Assembly (NCBI RefSeq): GCF_022843985.1
Contig: NZ_JALHMP010000007.1
Location: 62,001 to 126,000 of the forward strand
Length of the DNA: 64,000 bases
Direction of reading: 5' to 3'
From: Phreatobacter sp.
GTDB lineage: Bacteria; Pseudomonadota; Alphaproteobacteria; Rhizobiales; Phreatobacteraceae
A program made the translations under genes and the position numbers. Under the pieces are notes generated by a model that searched no databases, was not told where the DNA came from, and saw only the letters and a list, made by a program, of their open reading frames with translations. Positions 1-6,752 of the stretch are shown piece by piece (within the stretch, counting starts at the first letter, position 1; every line of letters starts with the position of its first letter).

Positions 1-1
1 G

Positions 2-298
2 AAGGAGGCTTTCGTCGTCAACACGGCGCGCGGCGAGATCATCGACGAGGTGGCGCTCACCCGGATGATCGAGGCGGGCGATCTCGCCGGCGCCGGGCTC
101 GATGTGTTCGAGAGCGAGCCGGCGGTCAATCCGCGGCTGATCAAGCTCGCCAAGGCGGGCAAGGTCGTGCTGCTGCCGCATATGGGCTCGGCCACCATCG
201 AGGGCCGCATCGACATGGGCGACAAGGTCATCGTCAACATCAAGGCCTTCATGGACGGCCACAAGCCGCCGGACCGCGTGCTGCCGTCGATGCTGTGA
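2..298 (+). CDS. D-isomer-specific 2-hydroxyacid dehydrogenase, C-terminal part
   Basis: The visible 98 codons are the end of an NAD(P)-dependent D-2-hydroxyacid dehydrogenase, which interconverts 2-hydroxy and 2-oxo acids. The frame is open from base 2, so the ORF-track start at 50 is only an internal GTG. Three family landmarks are in view: NTARGEIID (catalytic Arg), GLDVFESEP (catalytic Glu) and LLPHMGSAT (catalytic His). The N-terminal two thirds lie outside the window. Next to a sulfopyruvate-decarboxylase-like pair and a YihU-like reductase, a sulfolactate dehydrogenase of the SlcC type is possible. The substrate cannot be read from this fragment. Confidence 0.9.
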   Translation, partial: KEAFVVNTARGEIIDEVALTRMIEAGDLAGAGLDVFESEPAVNPRLIKLAKAGKVVLLPHMGSATIEGRIDMGDKVIVNIKAFMDGHKPPDRVLPSML

Positions 299-304
299 GG
301 CGCC

Positions 305-697
305 ATGAGCCTTTCCGCCATCCGCAACCTCGACCACACGGTCCTGGTCTGCGCCAAGCTCACTGAAACGCGCGCCTTCTACCGCGAGGTCATGGGCTTT
401 CCCATCGAGACGGACCATCCGACCTGGGTGAGTTTCCGCGTCGGATCGGCGCTTTTGTCGCTGCGGCCGCGCGGCCCCTGGTCGGTCTGCGACGACGGCC
501 CTGCCATCGCTGGTTCGGCGGCCGTCCAGCTCGCCTTCCGCGTGCCGCCGCCGGCGGTCGATGCCTGCCATGCCGAGCTGGTCGCCAGGGGCGTGACGAT
601 CCTGCGGGTGCCGACCGACCTTCCGGCCTGGCGCCACCGGACGCTGTTCTTCCGCGACCCGGAAGACAATATCATCGAGATCTACGCCGAGTATTGA
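305..697 (+). CDS. VOC (glyoxalase/bleomycin-resistance superfamily) protein
   Basis: A 130-residue single-module VOC protein. It opens with the usual beta strand IRNLDHTVLVC, whose His is the first metal-ligand position. An FYREVMGF helix follows, and the end is FRDPEDNIIEIYAEY, whose Glu is the last ligand position. Such metal-dependent proteins act as dioxygenases, lyases, isomerases or binding proteins, and the reaction is not predictable here. The start lies 6 bases after the dehydrogenase stop on the same strand, so the two are probably cotranscribed. It ends in a convergent hairpin facing the moeB-like gene. Confidence 0.85.
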   Translation: MSLSAIRNLDHTVLVCAKLTETRAFYREVMGFPIETDHPTWVSFRVGSALLSLRPRGPWSVCDDGPAIAGSAAVQLAFRVPPPAVDACHAELVARGVTILRVPTDLPAWRHRTLFFRDPEDNIIEIYAEY

Positions 698-723
698 GGC
701 CTTGGCGGGCTGCCCCCGGCCTC
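696..723. terminator. Hairpin between convergent genes
   Basis: GAGGCC (696-701) pairs with GGCCTC (718-723) around a GC-rich interior that can itself form GGG/CCC pairs. It covers the ends of the convergent VOC and MoeB-like genes, which fits a bidirectional terminator. There is no T-run, so this is inferred from position and symmetry only. Confidence 0.4.
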
Positions 724-1495
724 AGGCGCCCCGCCCGTTCAGCGGGTTTTCGGGGTCCCACCGGTAACGCACGGTCTCGAAGCGCATGGCGCGTGTATCG
801 ACCATCAGGAGGCGGCCGACGAGGCCCTCGCCGAAGCCCACGATCTCGCGGATGACCTCCAGCGCCATCATGGACCCGACGATGCCGGTCAGCGCGCCGA
901 GGATTCCGGCCTCCTGGCAGGAGGGCACAGTGCCCGGCGGCGGCGCATCGGGGAAGAGACAACGATAGGTCGGGTTGGGCCTGCCGTCGGCCGCCTTTTC
1001 ATGCGGACGGAGCGTCGTCAATGTGGCGTCGAAGGTGCCGACTGCCGCCGTCACCAGCGGCTTGCCCTCATGGAAACAGGCGTCGGAGACCGCATAGCGG
1101 GTGGCGAAATTGTCGGAACCGTCGGCGACGATGTCGTAGCCGGAAACGAGGTCGCGGGCATTGGCCACCGTCAGCCGGGTGACGTGGGAGACCACCTCGA
1201 CATGGGGGTTGAGCCGGCGGATGGCATTGGCCGCGCTCTCCGTCTTGAGGATGTCGACGTCGTCGGTGCGGTGAATCACCTGGCGCTGGAGGTTCGACAG
1301 CGCCACGCCGTCATCGTCGACAATGCCGATGGTCCCGACGCCGGCGGCGGCAAGATAGAGCAGCAGCGGCGCACCGAGGCCGCCGGCGCCGATCACCAGG
1401 ACCCGCGCCGCCTTCAGCTTCTGCTGGCCCGGCCCCCCGACCTCGCGCAGGACGATGTGGCGGGCGTAGCGCTCGAGTTCCTCGGCGGAGAACAT
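722..1495 (-). CDS. moeB: MoeB/HesA/ThiF-family sulfur-carrier adenylyltransferase
   Basis: A 257-residue E1-like enzyme that adenylates the C-terminal Gly-Gly of a small sulfur-carrier protein (MoaD or ThiS type) with ATP. It shows the RHIVLREVGGPGQQKL entry helix, the nucleotide loop GAGGLGAPLLLYLA (about residues 37-50), LSNLQRQVIH and the DGSDNFATRY loop. The second Cys pair (CPxC) that forms the zinc site near the C-terminus of classical MoeB is absent; the chain ends in WDPENPLNGRGA. Its start touches the stop of the TPP-binding subunit upstream, giving a three-gene minus-strand operon with the decarboxylase. The carrier partner is not in the window. Confidence 0.85.
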   Translation of the reverse strand: MFSAEELERYARHIVLREVGGPGQQKLKAARVLVIGAGGLGAPLLLYLAAAGVGTIGIVDDDGVALSNLQRQVIHRTDDVDILKTESAANAIRRLNPHVEVVSHVTRLTVANARDLVSGYDIVADGSDNFATRYAVSDACFHEGKPLVTAAVGTFDATLTTLRPHEKAADGRPNPTYRCLFPDAPPPGTVPSCQEAGILGALTGIVGSMMALEVIREIVGFGEGLVGRLLMVDTRAMRFETVRYRWDPENPLNGRGA

Positions 1496-2085
1496 CAGTC
1501 GATCGACAGCCCCAGGGATTGGCGCACGCGGGCGCGGACGGCGTGTCCGTCGCGGGTCGGCAGGACACGCTCGAGTTCGGCCTGGCCGATCCTGACCACC
1601 GCGACGCAGGGGCCGTTGCCAAGCGCGGTCGCGCGGGTCGCCAGCCCCTCGACATCGCCCATGGCGTCGATGGCCCGGGCATCGGCGATGCCGGAGGCGC
1701 GGGCCATGCCGGCGAGGTCGGCGACCACGGTGTGGCTCGCCTGTCCGCCAGTCTCGCCGTAGAGGCCGTTATCCAGGATGACGACGGTGAGGTTCTTCGG
1801 CGCCTGCATGGCGATGGTGGCGAAGGAGCCGACACCCATCAGCATCTCGCCGTCGCCGGTTACGGCGATGACCGGGGTTTCCGGTCGGGCGAGCGCGATC
1901 CCGAGAGCCATCACGGCGCAGCCGCCCATGGCGCCCCAGAGATAGACGTTGCGGTCGTGGTCGCCGCAGGCGGCGACGTCATAGGTGGGCGATCCGAGGC
2001 CGGTAACGACGATGGCCTCGCCGCGATCCTTGAGCAGGCGGGCGACGACGGCGCGGCGGTCGAGGCGGTTCACGGCTGTGCTCAT
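1495..2085 (-). CDS. comE: TPP-dependent decarboxylase, beta (TPP-binding) subunit, sulfopyruvate/phosphonopyruvate type
   Basis: A 196-residue protein equal to the C-terminal TPP-binding domain of 2-oxo-acid decarboxylases. The TPP/Mg motif runs from GDGEMLMG (about residue 76) to VVILDNGLYGETGGQ. An upstream GLGSPTYDVA and an LWGAMGGCAVMALGIALA helix match the ComE/phosphonopyruvate decarboxylase family. It overlaps the alpha subunit by 4 bases, so the two form one split enzyme. Likely substrates are sulfopyruvate or phosphonopyruvate, giving sulfoacetaldehyde or phosphonoacetaldehyde. No phosphonate genes are near, and the YihU-like neighbour favours the sulfonate reading. Confidence 0.75.
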   Translation of the reverse strand: MSTAVNRLDRRAVVARLLKDRGEAIVVTGLGSPTYDVAACGDHDRNVYLWGAMGGCAVMALGIALARPETPVIAVTGDGEMLMGVGSFATIAMQAPKNLTVVILDNGLYGETGGQASHTVVADLAGMARASGIADARAIDAMGDVEGLATRATALGNGPCVAVVRIGQAELERVLPTRDGHAVRARVRQSLGLSID

Positions 2086-2630
2086 TTCACGAAGACCTTG
2101 GCACCGATGAGCTGCTGGGCAAGGAGGACGGCGACGGCGCTGCCGCCCTCATAGGCCATGCGGATGCCGGCGGCGGTAGCGGGTCCGACCTCCTCGGGCC
2201 TGTCGGCGCGGAGCACATGCACACCCATCAGCCGGAAGGCGTCGGGCGTGCCGGTACCCATGGGCACCTGCCACGGATTGAACTCGCCCCACTCGCCGCG
2301 CATCGTCACGAAGGTGAGGAAGGGCCCGCCCATGTTGCGGACCAGCGACAGCATGTTGATGCAGTTGCCGACGCCGGAGGACTGCATCAGCAGGCAGGCG
2401 CGGTCGCCCCCCAGCCAGGCGCCGGAGACCAGCGCGACGCCCTCCTCCTCGGTGGTCAGCGGAATGCCGATCATGGCGGGATCCGCATGGATGGCGCGAA
2501 TCAACTCGGCATGGCCGCCATCGGGCACATAGGCGACCTGGCGCACACGGGCCGTCTTCAGGGCGGAAAAGATGTCGCCCGGCCATCCGGCGGGCGAGGC
2601 ATGCAAAGCGTGAGGATGCGCGGCGTTCAT
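2082..2630 (-). CDS. comD: TPP-dependent decarboxylase, alpha (Pyr-domain) subunit, sulfopyruvate/phosphonopyruvate type
   Basis: A 182-residue protein equal to the N-terminal pyrimidine-binding domain of TPP decarboxylases. PLTTEEEGVALVSGAWLGG holds the cofactor-activating Glu, followed by LLMQSSGVGNCINML, a hallmark of the sulfopyruvate/phosphonopyruvate group (usually MQNSGxGN). I use the ATG at 2630, preceded by an AAGGGGAG ribosome-binding site. The ORF-track version reaching 3119 would run through the divergent dehydrogenase and is not credible. First gene of the comD-comE-moeB operon. Confidence 0.75.
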   Translation of the reverse strand: MNAAHPHALHASPAGWPGDIFSALKTARVRQVAYVPDGGHAELIRAIHADPAMIGIPLTTEEEGVALVSGAWLGGDRACLLMQSSGVGNCINMLSLVRNMGGPFLTFVTMRGEWGEFNPWQVPMGTGTPDAFRLMGVHVLRADRPEEVGPATAAGIRMAYEGGSAVAVLLAQQLIGAKVFVK

Positions 2631-2718
2631 GGGCTGGATAGGCTCCCCTTCCCTTGCGAGGGGCGGACCATGACGCCGCGCCCGCACAGACACAAGACGG
2701 ACAATCGGGAGGACAGGC

Positions 2719-3630
2719 ATGACGGTCGGATTCATCGGACTGGGCAAGATGGGGCGGGGCATGGCCTCGAACCTGCAGACCAAGGGCTTTGCGCTGATGG
2801 TGCATGACGTGGTCGCGGCGCCGGTGGCAGCGCTGGAGGCCCTCGGCGCGAAGCGCGGCTCACCCGCCGAGATCGCCGCGTCCTGCGACATCGTCGTCAC
2901 CATGCTGCCGACGGGCAAGGAGGTGGGCGAGGTCGTGCTCGCACCCGGCGGTGTGCTTGACCATGCCCGGCCCGGCACCCTCATCATCGACATGTCGACC
3001 ATCGACCCCGAGACGACCGACAAGCTGCACGACGAGACGCGCCGTCGCGGCATGACGGCGGTGGATGCGCCGGTCGGGCGTCTCGCCTGGCATGCCGATC
3101 GCGGCCAGAGCCTGTTCATGGTCGGCGCCGACGAGGCGGATTATCAGCGGGCCCTGCCTTTGCTCCAGGCGATGGGAACGACGATCCACCATTCCGGCGG
3201 TCCCGGCGCCGGCACGCGGATGAAACTGGTCAACAATTACCTGGCCATCATCCTCTGCCAGCTCAATGCCGAGGCCCTGGCGCTGTCGCAGCGCTTCGGC
3301 CTCGACCTCACCAAGACGCTCGACGTGCTCTACGGCACGACGGCGACCAACGGCCAGCTCAAGGTCAACTGGCCGAACAAGGTGCTGGCCGGCGACACCG
3401 AGCCAGGTTTCTCCATCGACCTCGCCCACAAGGACCTGACGCTGATCATCCAGGCGGCAAACAGCGCGCGCGTTCCCCTGCCCGTCGCCGCGGCGGCCCG
3501 GGAGGCCTTCTCCCAGGCCCGCGCCCGCGGCTACGGACAGAACGATTTCTCGGCGATGGTCGATGTGGCCTGCGACCTCTCGCAGATCGAGCGCGCCCGC
3601 CTGCCGAAGGGCTACACCCCGCCGGCATGA
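2719..3630 (+). CDS. Beta-hydroxyacid dehydrogenase, 3-sulfolactaldehyde reductase (YihU)-like
   Basis: A 303-residue NAD(P)-dependent beta-hydroxyacid dehydrogenase. The Rossmann motif GFIGLGKMGRGMASNL is at the N-terminus, the catalytic Lys is in MKLVNNYLA, and WPNKVLAGD and IDLAHKDL follow. From memory the chain aligns well with E. coli YihU along its length. At the substrate loop it reads DAPVGRLAWHA, where ordinary 3-hydroxyisobutyrate-type enzymes have DAPVSGG. YihU has the same GR, and its Arg is linked to sulfonate binding. That points to sulfolactaldehyde/DHPS interconversion. It diverges from comDE. Tartronate-semialdehyde or hydroxyisobutyrate activity is the alternative. Confidence 0.8.
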   Translation: MTVGFIGLGKMGRGMASNLQTKGFALMVHDVVAAPVAALEALGAKRGSPAEIAASCDIVVTMLPTGKEVGEVVLAPGGVLDHARPGTLIIDMSTIDPETTDKLHDETRRRGMTAVDAPVGRLAWHADRGQSLFMVGADEADYQRALPLLQAMGTTIHHSGGPGAGTRMKLVNNYLAIILCQLNAEALALSQRFGLDLTKTLDVLYGTTATNGQLKVNWPNKVLAGDTEPGFSIDLAHKDLTLIIQAANSARVPLPVAAAAREAFSQARARGYGQNDFSAMVDVACDLSQIERARLPKGYTPPA

Positions 3631-3686
3631 GGCCTGCTGACAGGGACGCCCTTGTCGAAAGGGGCCTGACAGGCCACCACTAGGCC

Positions 3687-6600
3687 ATGGCGATCCCTCC
3701 GCGCGTCCTGACGATTCCCGCCTCGCGACCGCATCTGCGGACGCTGGCGGAGGCCATCCTGGCCGGCCGGGTCATCCCCGGCTGGCCTGATCCGGCCGAT
3801 CCCCTGTCGCTGGCGGCGGGGACGATCCTGCTGCCGAACCGGCGGGCCTGTCGCACCTTGCGCGATATCTTCGCCATTCTGACGCCGGCGGGCGCCGTCC
3901 TGCTGCCGCGCATCACGCCGATAGGCGATGTCGACGAGGACGAATGGGCCTTCGCCGATCCGATGCCGCTGGATGTCCTCGGCCTCGCCGCCATCGGTCC
4001 GGCCATGCCCGCGCTCGACCGCCGGCTGACCCTCGCGACGCTTGTGCGCCGCTGGGCCGAAAGCGTCGACAGGGCGGTGATGCGCCTCAAGGGCGATGAT
4101 CCGCTGATCGTCTCGACGGCGACCGCCGACGCCCTGTCGCTGGCCGCCGATCTGATGCGGCTGATGGACCAGGTGGCGACCGAGCGGGTGCCCTGGTCGA
4201 ACCTTGACGGCATCGTCGATGCCGGGCTCGACGAGTTCTGGCAGATCACCCGCGCTTTCCTCGCCATCGCCCGCGACCACTGGCCGGCCCATCTCGAAAC
4301 CCTCGGCCAGGAGGAGCCGGCGATCCGCCGCGACCGCATCATCGCCGCCGAGACGATCCGGCTCGCGGCGACGCCCGGGCCGCTGGTCGCGGCGGGATCG
4401 ACGGGATCGATTCCGGCGACGCGCGACCTCCTGCGCATGGTGGCGCTGCATCCGCGCGGCGCGCTGATCCTGCCCGGCCTCGATACCGATCTCGACGGTG
4501 CCTCGTGGCAAGTGATCGGCGGCGCGGCGGGTTCGGCGGCCCATGCCCATCCGCAATATGGCCTGAAGCGCCTCATCGACCATGTCGGGATCGATCGTGA
4601 CTCGGTGGTGATCCTGACGCCGCCCGCCCCCTTCGGACGCGAGGTCCTGGTCTCGGGCGCCATGCGCCCGGCGGCGACGACCGATCGCTGGGTGGAGGCG
4701 CCGGCGAGGCCCGCCGACGCGGCGCTGGATGGACTGACGGTCATCGAGGCCGCCAATGAACGCGAGGAGGCCTTGGCTGTGGCCGTCGTCCTGCGCCAGG
4801 TGGCTGAGGATCCCAGCCGCGATGCGGCCCTGGTGACGCCTGACCGCGCGCTGGCCCGGCGCGTGGTGGCCGAACTCGCCCGCTGGAACGTGGCGGTCGA
4901 CGATTCCGGCGGCCAGCCGCTGGCCGGCACGCCGGCGGCGACGGTGGCGCGGCTCTCGGCGGCGCTAGCGCTCGGCGAGCCATCGCCTTCGGATCTGCTC
5001 GCGCTTCTCGCCCATCCGGCGCTGTCCTGCGACGATCCGGCGGTGCGGGACGCGGCGATCGCCGCCATCGAACTGAAGGCGCTGCGGGGTCTCAGGCCCT
5101 CCGGCGGCCTCGCTGGTTTCGCCCGCCTGCTCGCCGAAGCCGCGCCGAGCGGACGCCCACGGCCCGAAGACGCGGCAAGCCGGGTGAACGGGGAGGCGCT
5201 GGAAGCCGGCCGCGCGCTGCTCGCGGCGACCATCGCCGCCCTCGCACCGCTGGCGGGGCTGGACCGGGAGGCGCCGATCGCCGCTTACGCCGCGGCGCAC
5301 CGCGAGGTGATCCGGCGCCTCGGCCTCGATCCCGGCGCCATCGGCGCCGAGGCCGTCTCGGACCTCCTCGACCGGCTCGCGGCCTCGCCGCCGGCCGCGA
5401 CCTTTCCGCTGGCGCGCGACGACTATCCCGCTGCCCTCGACGCGCTCCTGCAGCCCGAAACGATCCGCCTGCCGGCCGATCCGGGGGCGCGCATCCGCAT
5501 TCTCGGCCTGGTGGAGGCGCGGCTTCTTCATGTCGACTGCGTGGTGATGGCGGGGCTGGTGGAGGGCTCCTGGCCCGGCGAGACCCGGCTCGACCCCTGG
5601 CTCAACCGTGCCATGCGGGCGAGCTTCGGCATCGATCCGCCGGAACGGCGGGTGGGTCTCGCCGCCCATGACTTCTGCCAGCTCCTCGGACAGCGGCAGG
5701 TGGTGCTGACACGCGCGACCAAGGCGGGAGGCGTGCCGACCGTGCCGTCGCGCTGGATGCAGCGCCTCGCCGTCGTGCTCGGCGCAGAGGCCTGGGCGGG
5801 GCTCCGCGGGCGCGGCGAACAGGTCGCCGCCCTCGCCCGGAAGCTCGATGCGGAGGAGATCTCGCGCCCCATCGCCCGGCCCCGTCCGGCGCCGCCGCTG
5901 GCCTTGCGGCCGACACAGCTCTCGGTCACCGAGATCGAGACACTGCAGCGCGATCCCTATGCGGTCTATGCCCGGCACGTGCTGAAACTGCGGGCGCTGG
6001 AGGCGCTCGACCAGGTTCCCGGTGCCGTCGAGCGTGGCATCGTCATCCACGGCGCGCTGGACGCCTACACGCGCGAGGCCTCGGCGGGCCCGGTCGCCGA
6101 TCCCGTCGGCCGTCTCGTCGCGCTGGGTCGCGAGGCCTTCGCGCCCTACTGGGACGATCCGTCGGTACGTGCCGTCTGGTGGCCGCGCTACCTGCGGATC
6201 GCCGCCTGGTTCGCCGGGGCCGATGCCGACCGGCGAGCGCTCTTCGCCGCCGCCCATGCGGAGCGGTCGGGCCATCTCGCTTTCGAGACGCCGGCGGGCC
6301 GCCTCTTCCGGCTGACCACCAAGGCCGACCGGATCGACGTCACCGCCGACGGGCAGGCCGAGATCGTCGACTACAAGACCGGCAATGTTCCGAGCGACAA
6401 GCAGGTCAATTCAGGGCTCGCCCCGCAGCTGGCCCTGGAGGCCGCCGTGCTCCAGGCCGGCGGATTCGCCGAACTCCCCCCCGACCTTGCGATCTCCGCC
6501 CTCGTCTATGCCAAGCTCGGTGGCCGCGACCCGGTCGGCGAGTTCTCTCCCGTCAAGGTCGAGGGCGGCGACGCCGAGGCCCTGGTGGCCAGGACCCTCG

Positions 6601-6752
6601 CCGGGCTGCAGCAACTCATCGGCGCCTATGAGGACGAGGGCCGCGGCTATCTCTCCTGGGCCATGCCGCAATATGTCGGCGGCCGTTCGAACGCCTATGC
6701 GCATCTCGCCCGGGTCAAGGAATGGTCGACGGGCACGGGGGAGAGCGAATGA
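3687..6752 (+). CDS. addB: Double-strand break repair protein AddB
   Basis: A 1021-residue AddB of the alphaproteobacterial type. It is the inactivated-helicase subunit with a C-terminal RecB-type nuclease in the AddAB helicase-nuclease, which resects double-strand breaks for RecA. The nuclease core is visible as ADRIDVTADG then EIVDYKTGNV (about residues 895-915). No Walker A loop is evident at the N-terminus. Its stop overlaps the addA start in ATGA, indicating translational coupling. I saw no SOS box in the short upstream gap. Confidence 0.95.
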   Translation: MAIPPRVLTIPASRPHLRTLAEAILAGRVIPGWPDPADPLSLAAGTILLPNRRACRTLRDIFAILTPAGAVLLPRITPIGDVDEDEWAFADPMPLDVLGLAAIGPAMPALDRRLTLATLVRRWAESVDRAVMRLKGDDPLIVSTATADALSLAADLMRLMDQVATERVPWSNLDGIVDAGLDEFWQITRAFLAIARDHWPAHLETLGQEEPAIRRDRIIAAETIRLAATPGPLVAAGSTGSIPATRDLLRMVALHPRGALILPGLDTDLDGASWQVIGGAAGSAAHAHPQYGLKRLIDHVGIDRDSVVILTPPAPFGREVLVSGAMRPAATTDRWVEAPARPADAALDGLTVIEAANEREEALAVAVVLRQVAEDPSRDAALVTPDRALARRVVAELARWNVAVDDSGGQPLAGTPAATVARLSAALALGEPSPSDLLALLAHPALSCDDPAVRDAAIAAIELKALRGLRPSGGLAGFARLLAEAAPSGRPRPEDAASRVNGEALEAGRALLAATIAALAPLAGLDREAPIAAYAAAHREVIRRLGLDPGAIGAEAVSDLLDRLAASPPAATFPLARDDYPAALDALLQPETIRLPADPGARIRILGLVEARLLHVDCVVMAGLVEGSWPGETRLDPWLNRAMRASFGIDPPERRVGLAAHDFCQLLGQRQVVLTRATKAGGVPTVPSRWMQRLAVVLGAEAWAGLRGRGEQVAALARKLDAEEISRPIARPRPAPPLALRPTQLSVTEIETLQRDPYAVYARHVLKLRALEALDQVPGAVERGIVIHGALDAYTREASAGPVADPVGRLVALGREAFAPYWDDPSVRAVWWPRYLRIAAWFAGADADRRALFAAAHAERSGHLAFETPAGRLFRLTTKADRIDVTADGQAEIVDYKTGNVPSDKQVNSGLAPQLALEAAVLQAGGFAELPPDLAISALVYAKLGGRDPVGEFSPVKVEGGDAEALVARTLAGLQQLIGAYEDEGRGYLSWAMPQYVGGRSNAYAHLARVKEWSTGTGESE

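Noticed and set aside
1001-1762. 253-codon plus-strand ORF opposite moeB/comE
   Set aside because: It is antisense to well-supported genes and its residues (Gly/Asp/Arg-rich, no motif) are typical of GC-rich shadow frames.
2082-3119. 345-codon version of the decarboxylase alpha subunit
   Set aside because: The extra N-terminus runs antisense through the YihU-like gene; the ATG at 2630 has a good ribosome-binding site and matches family length.
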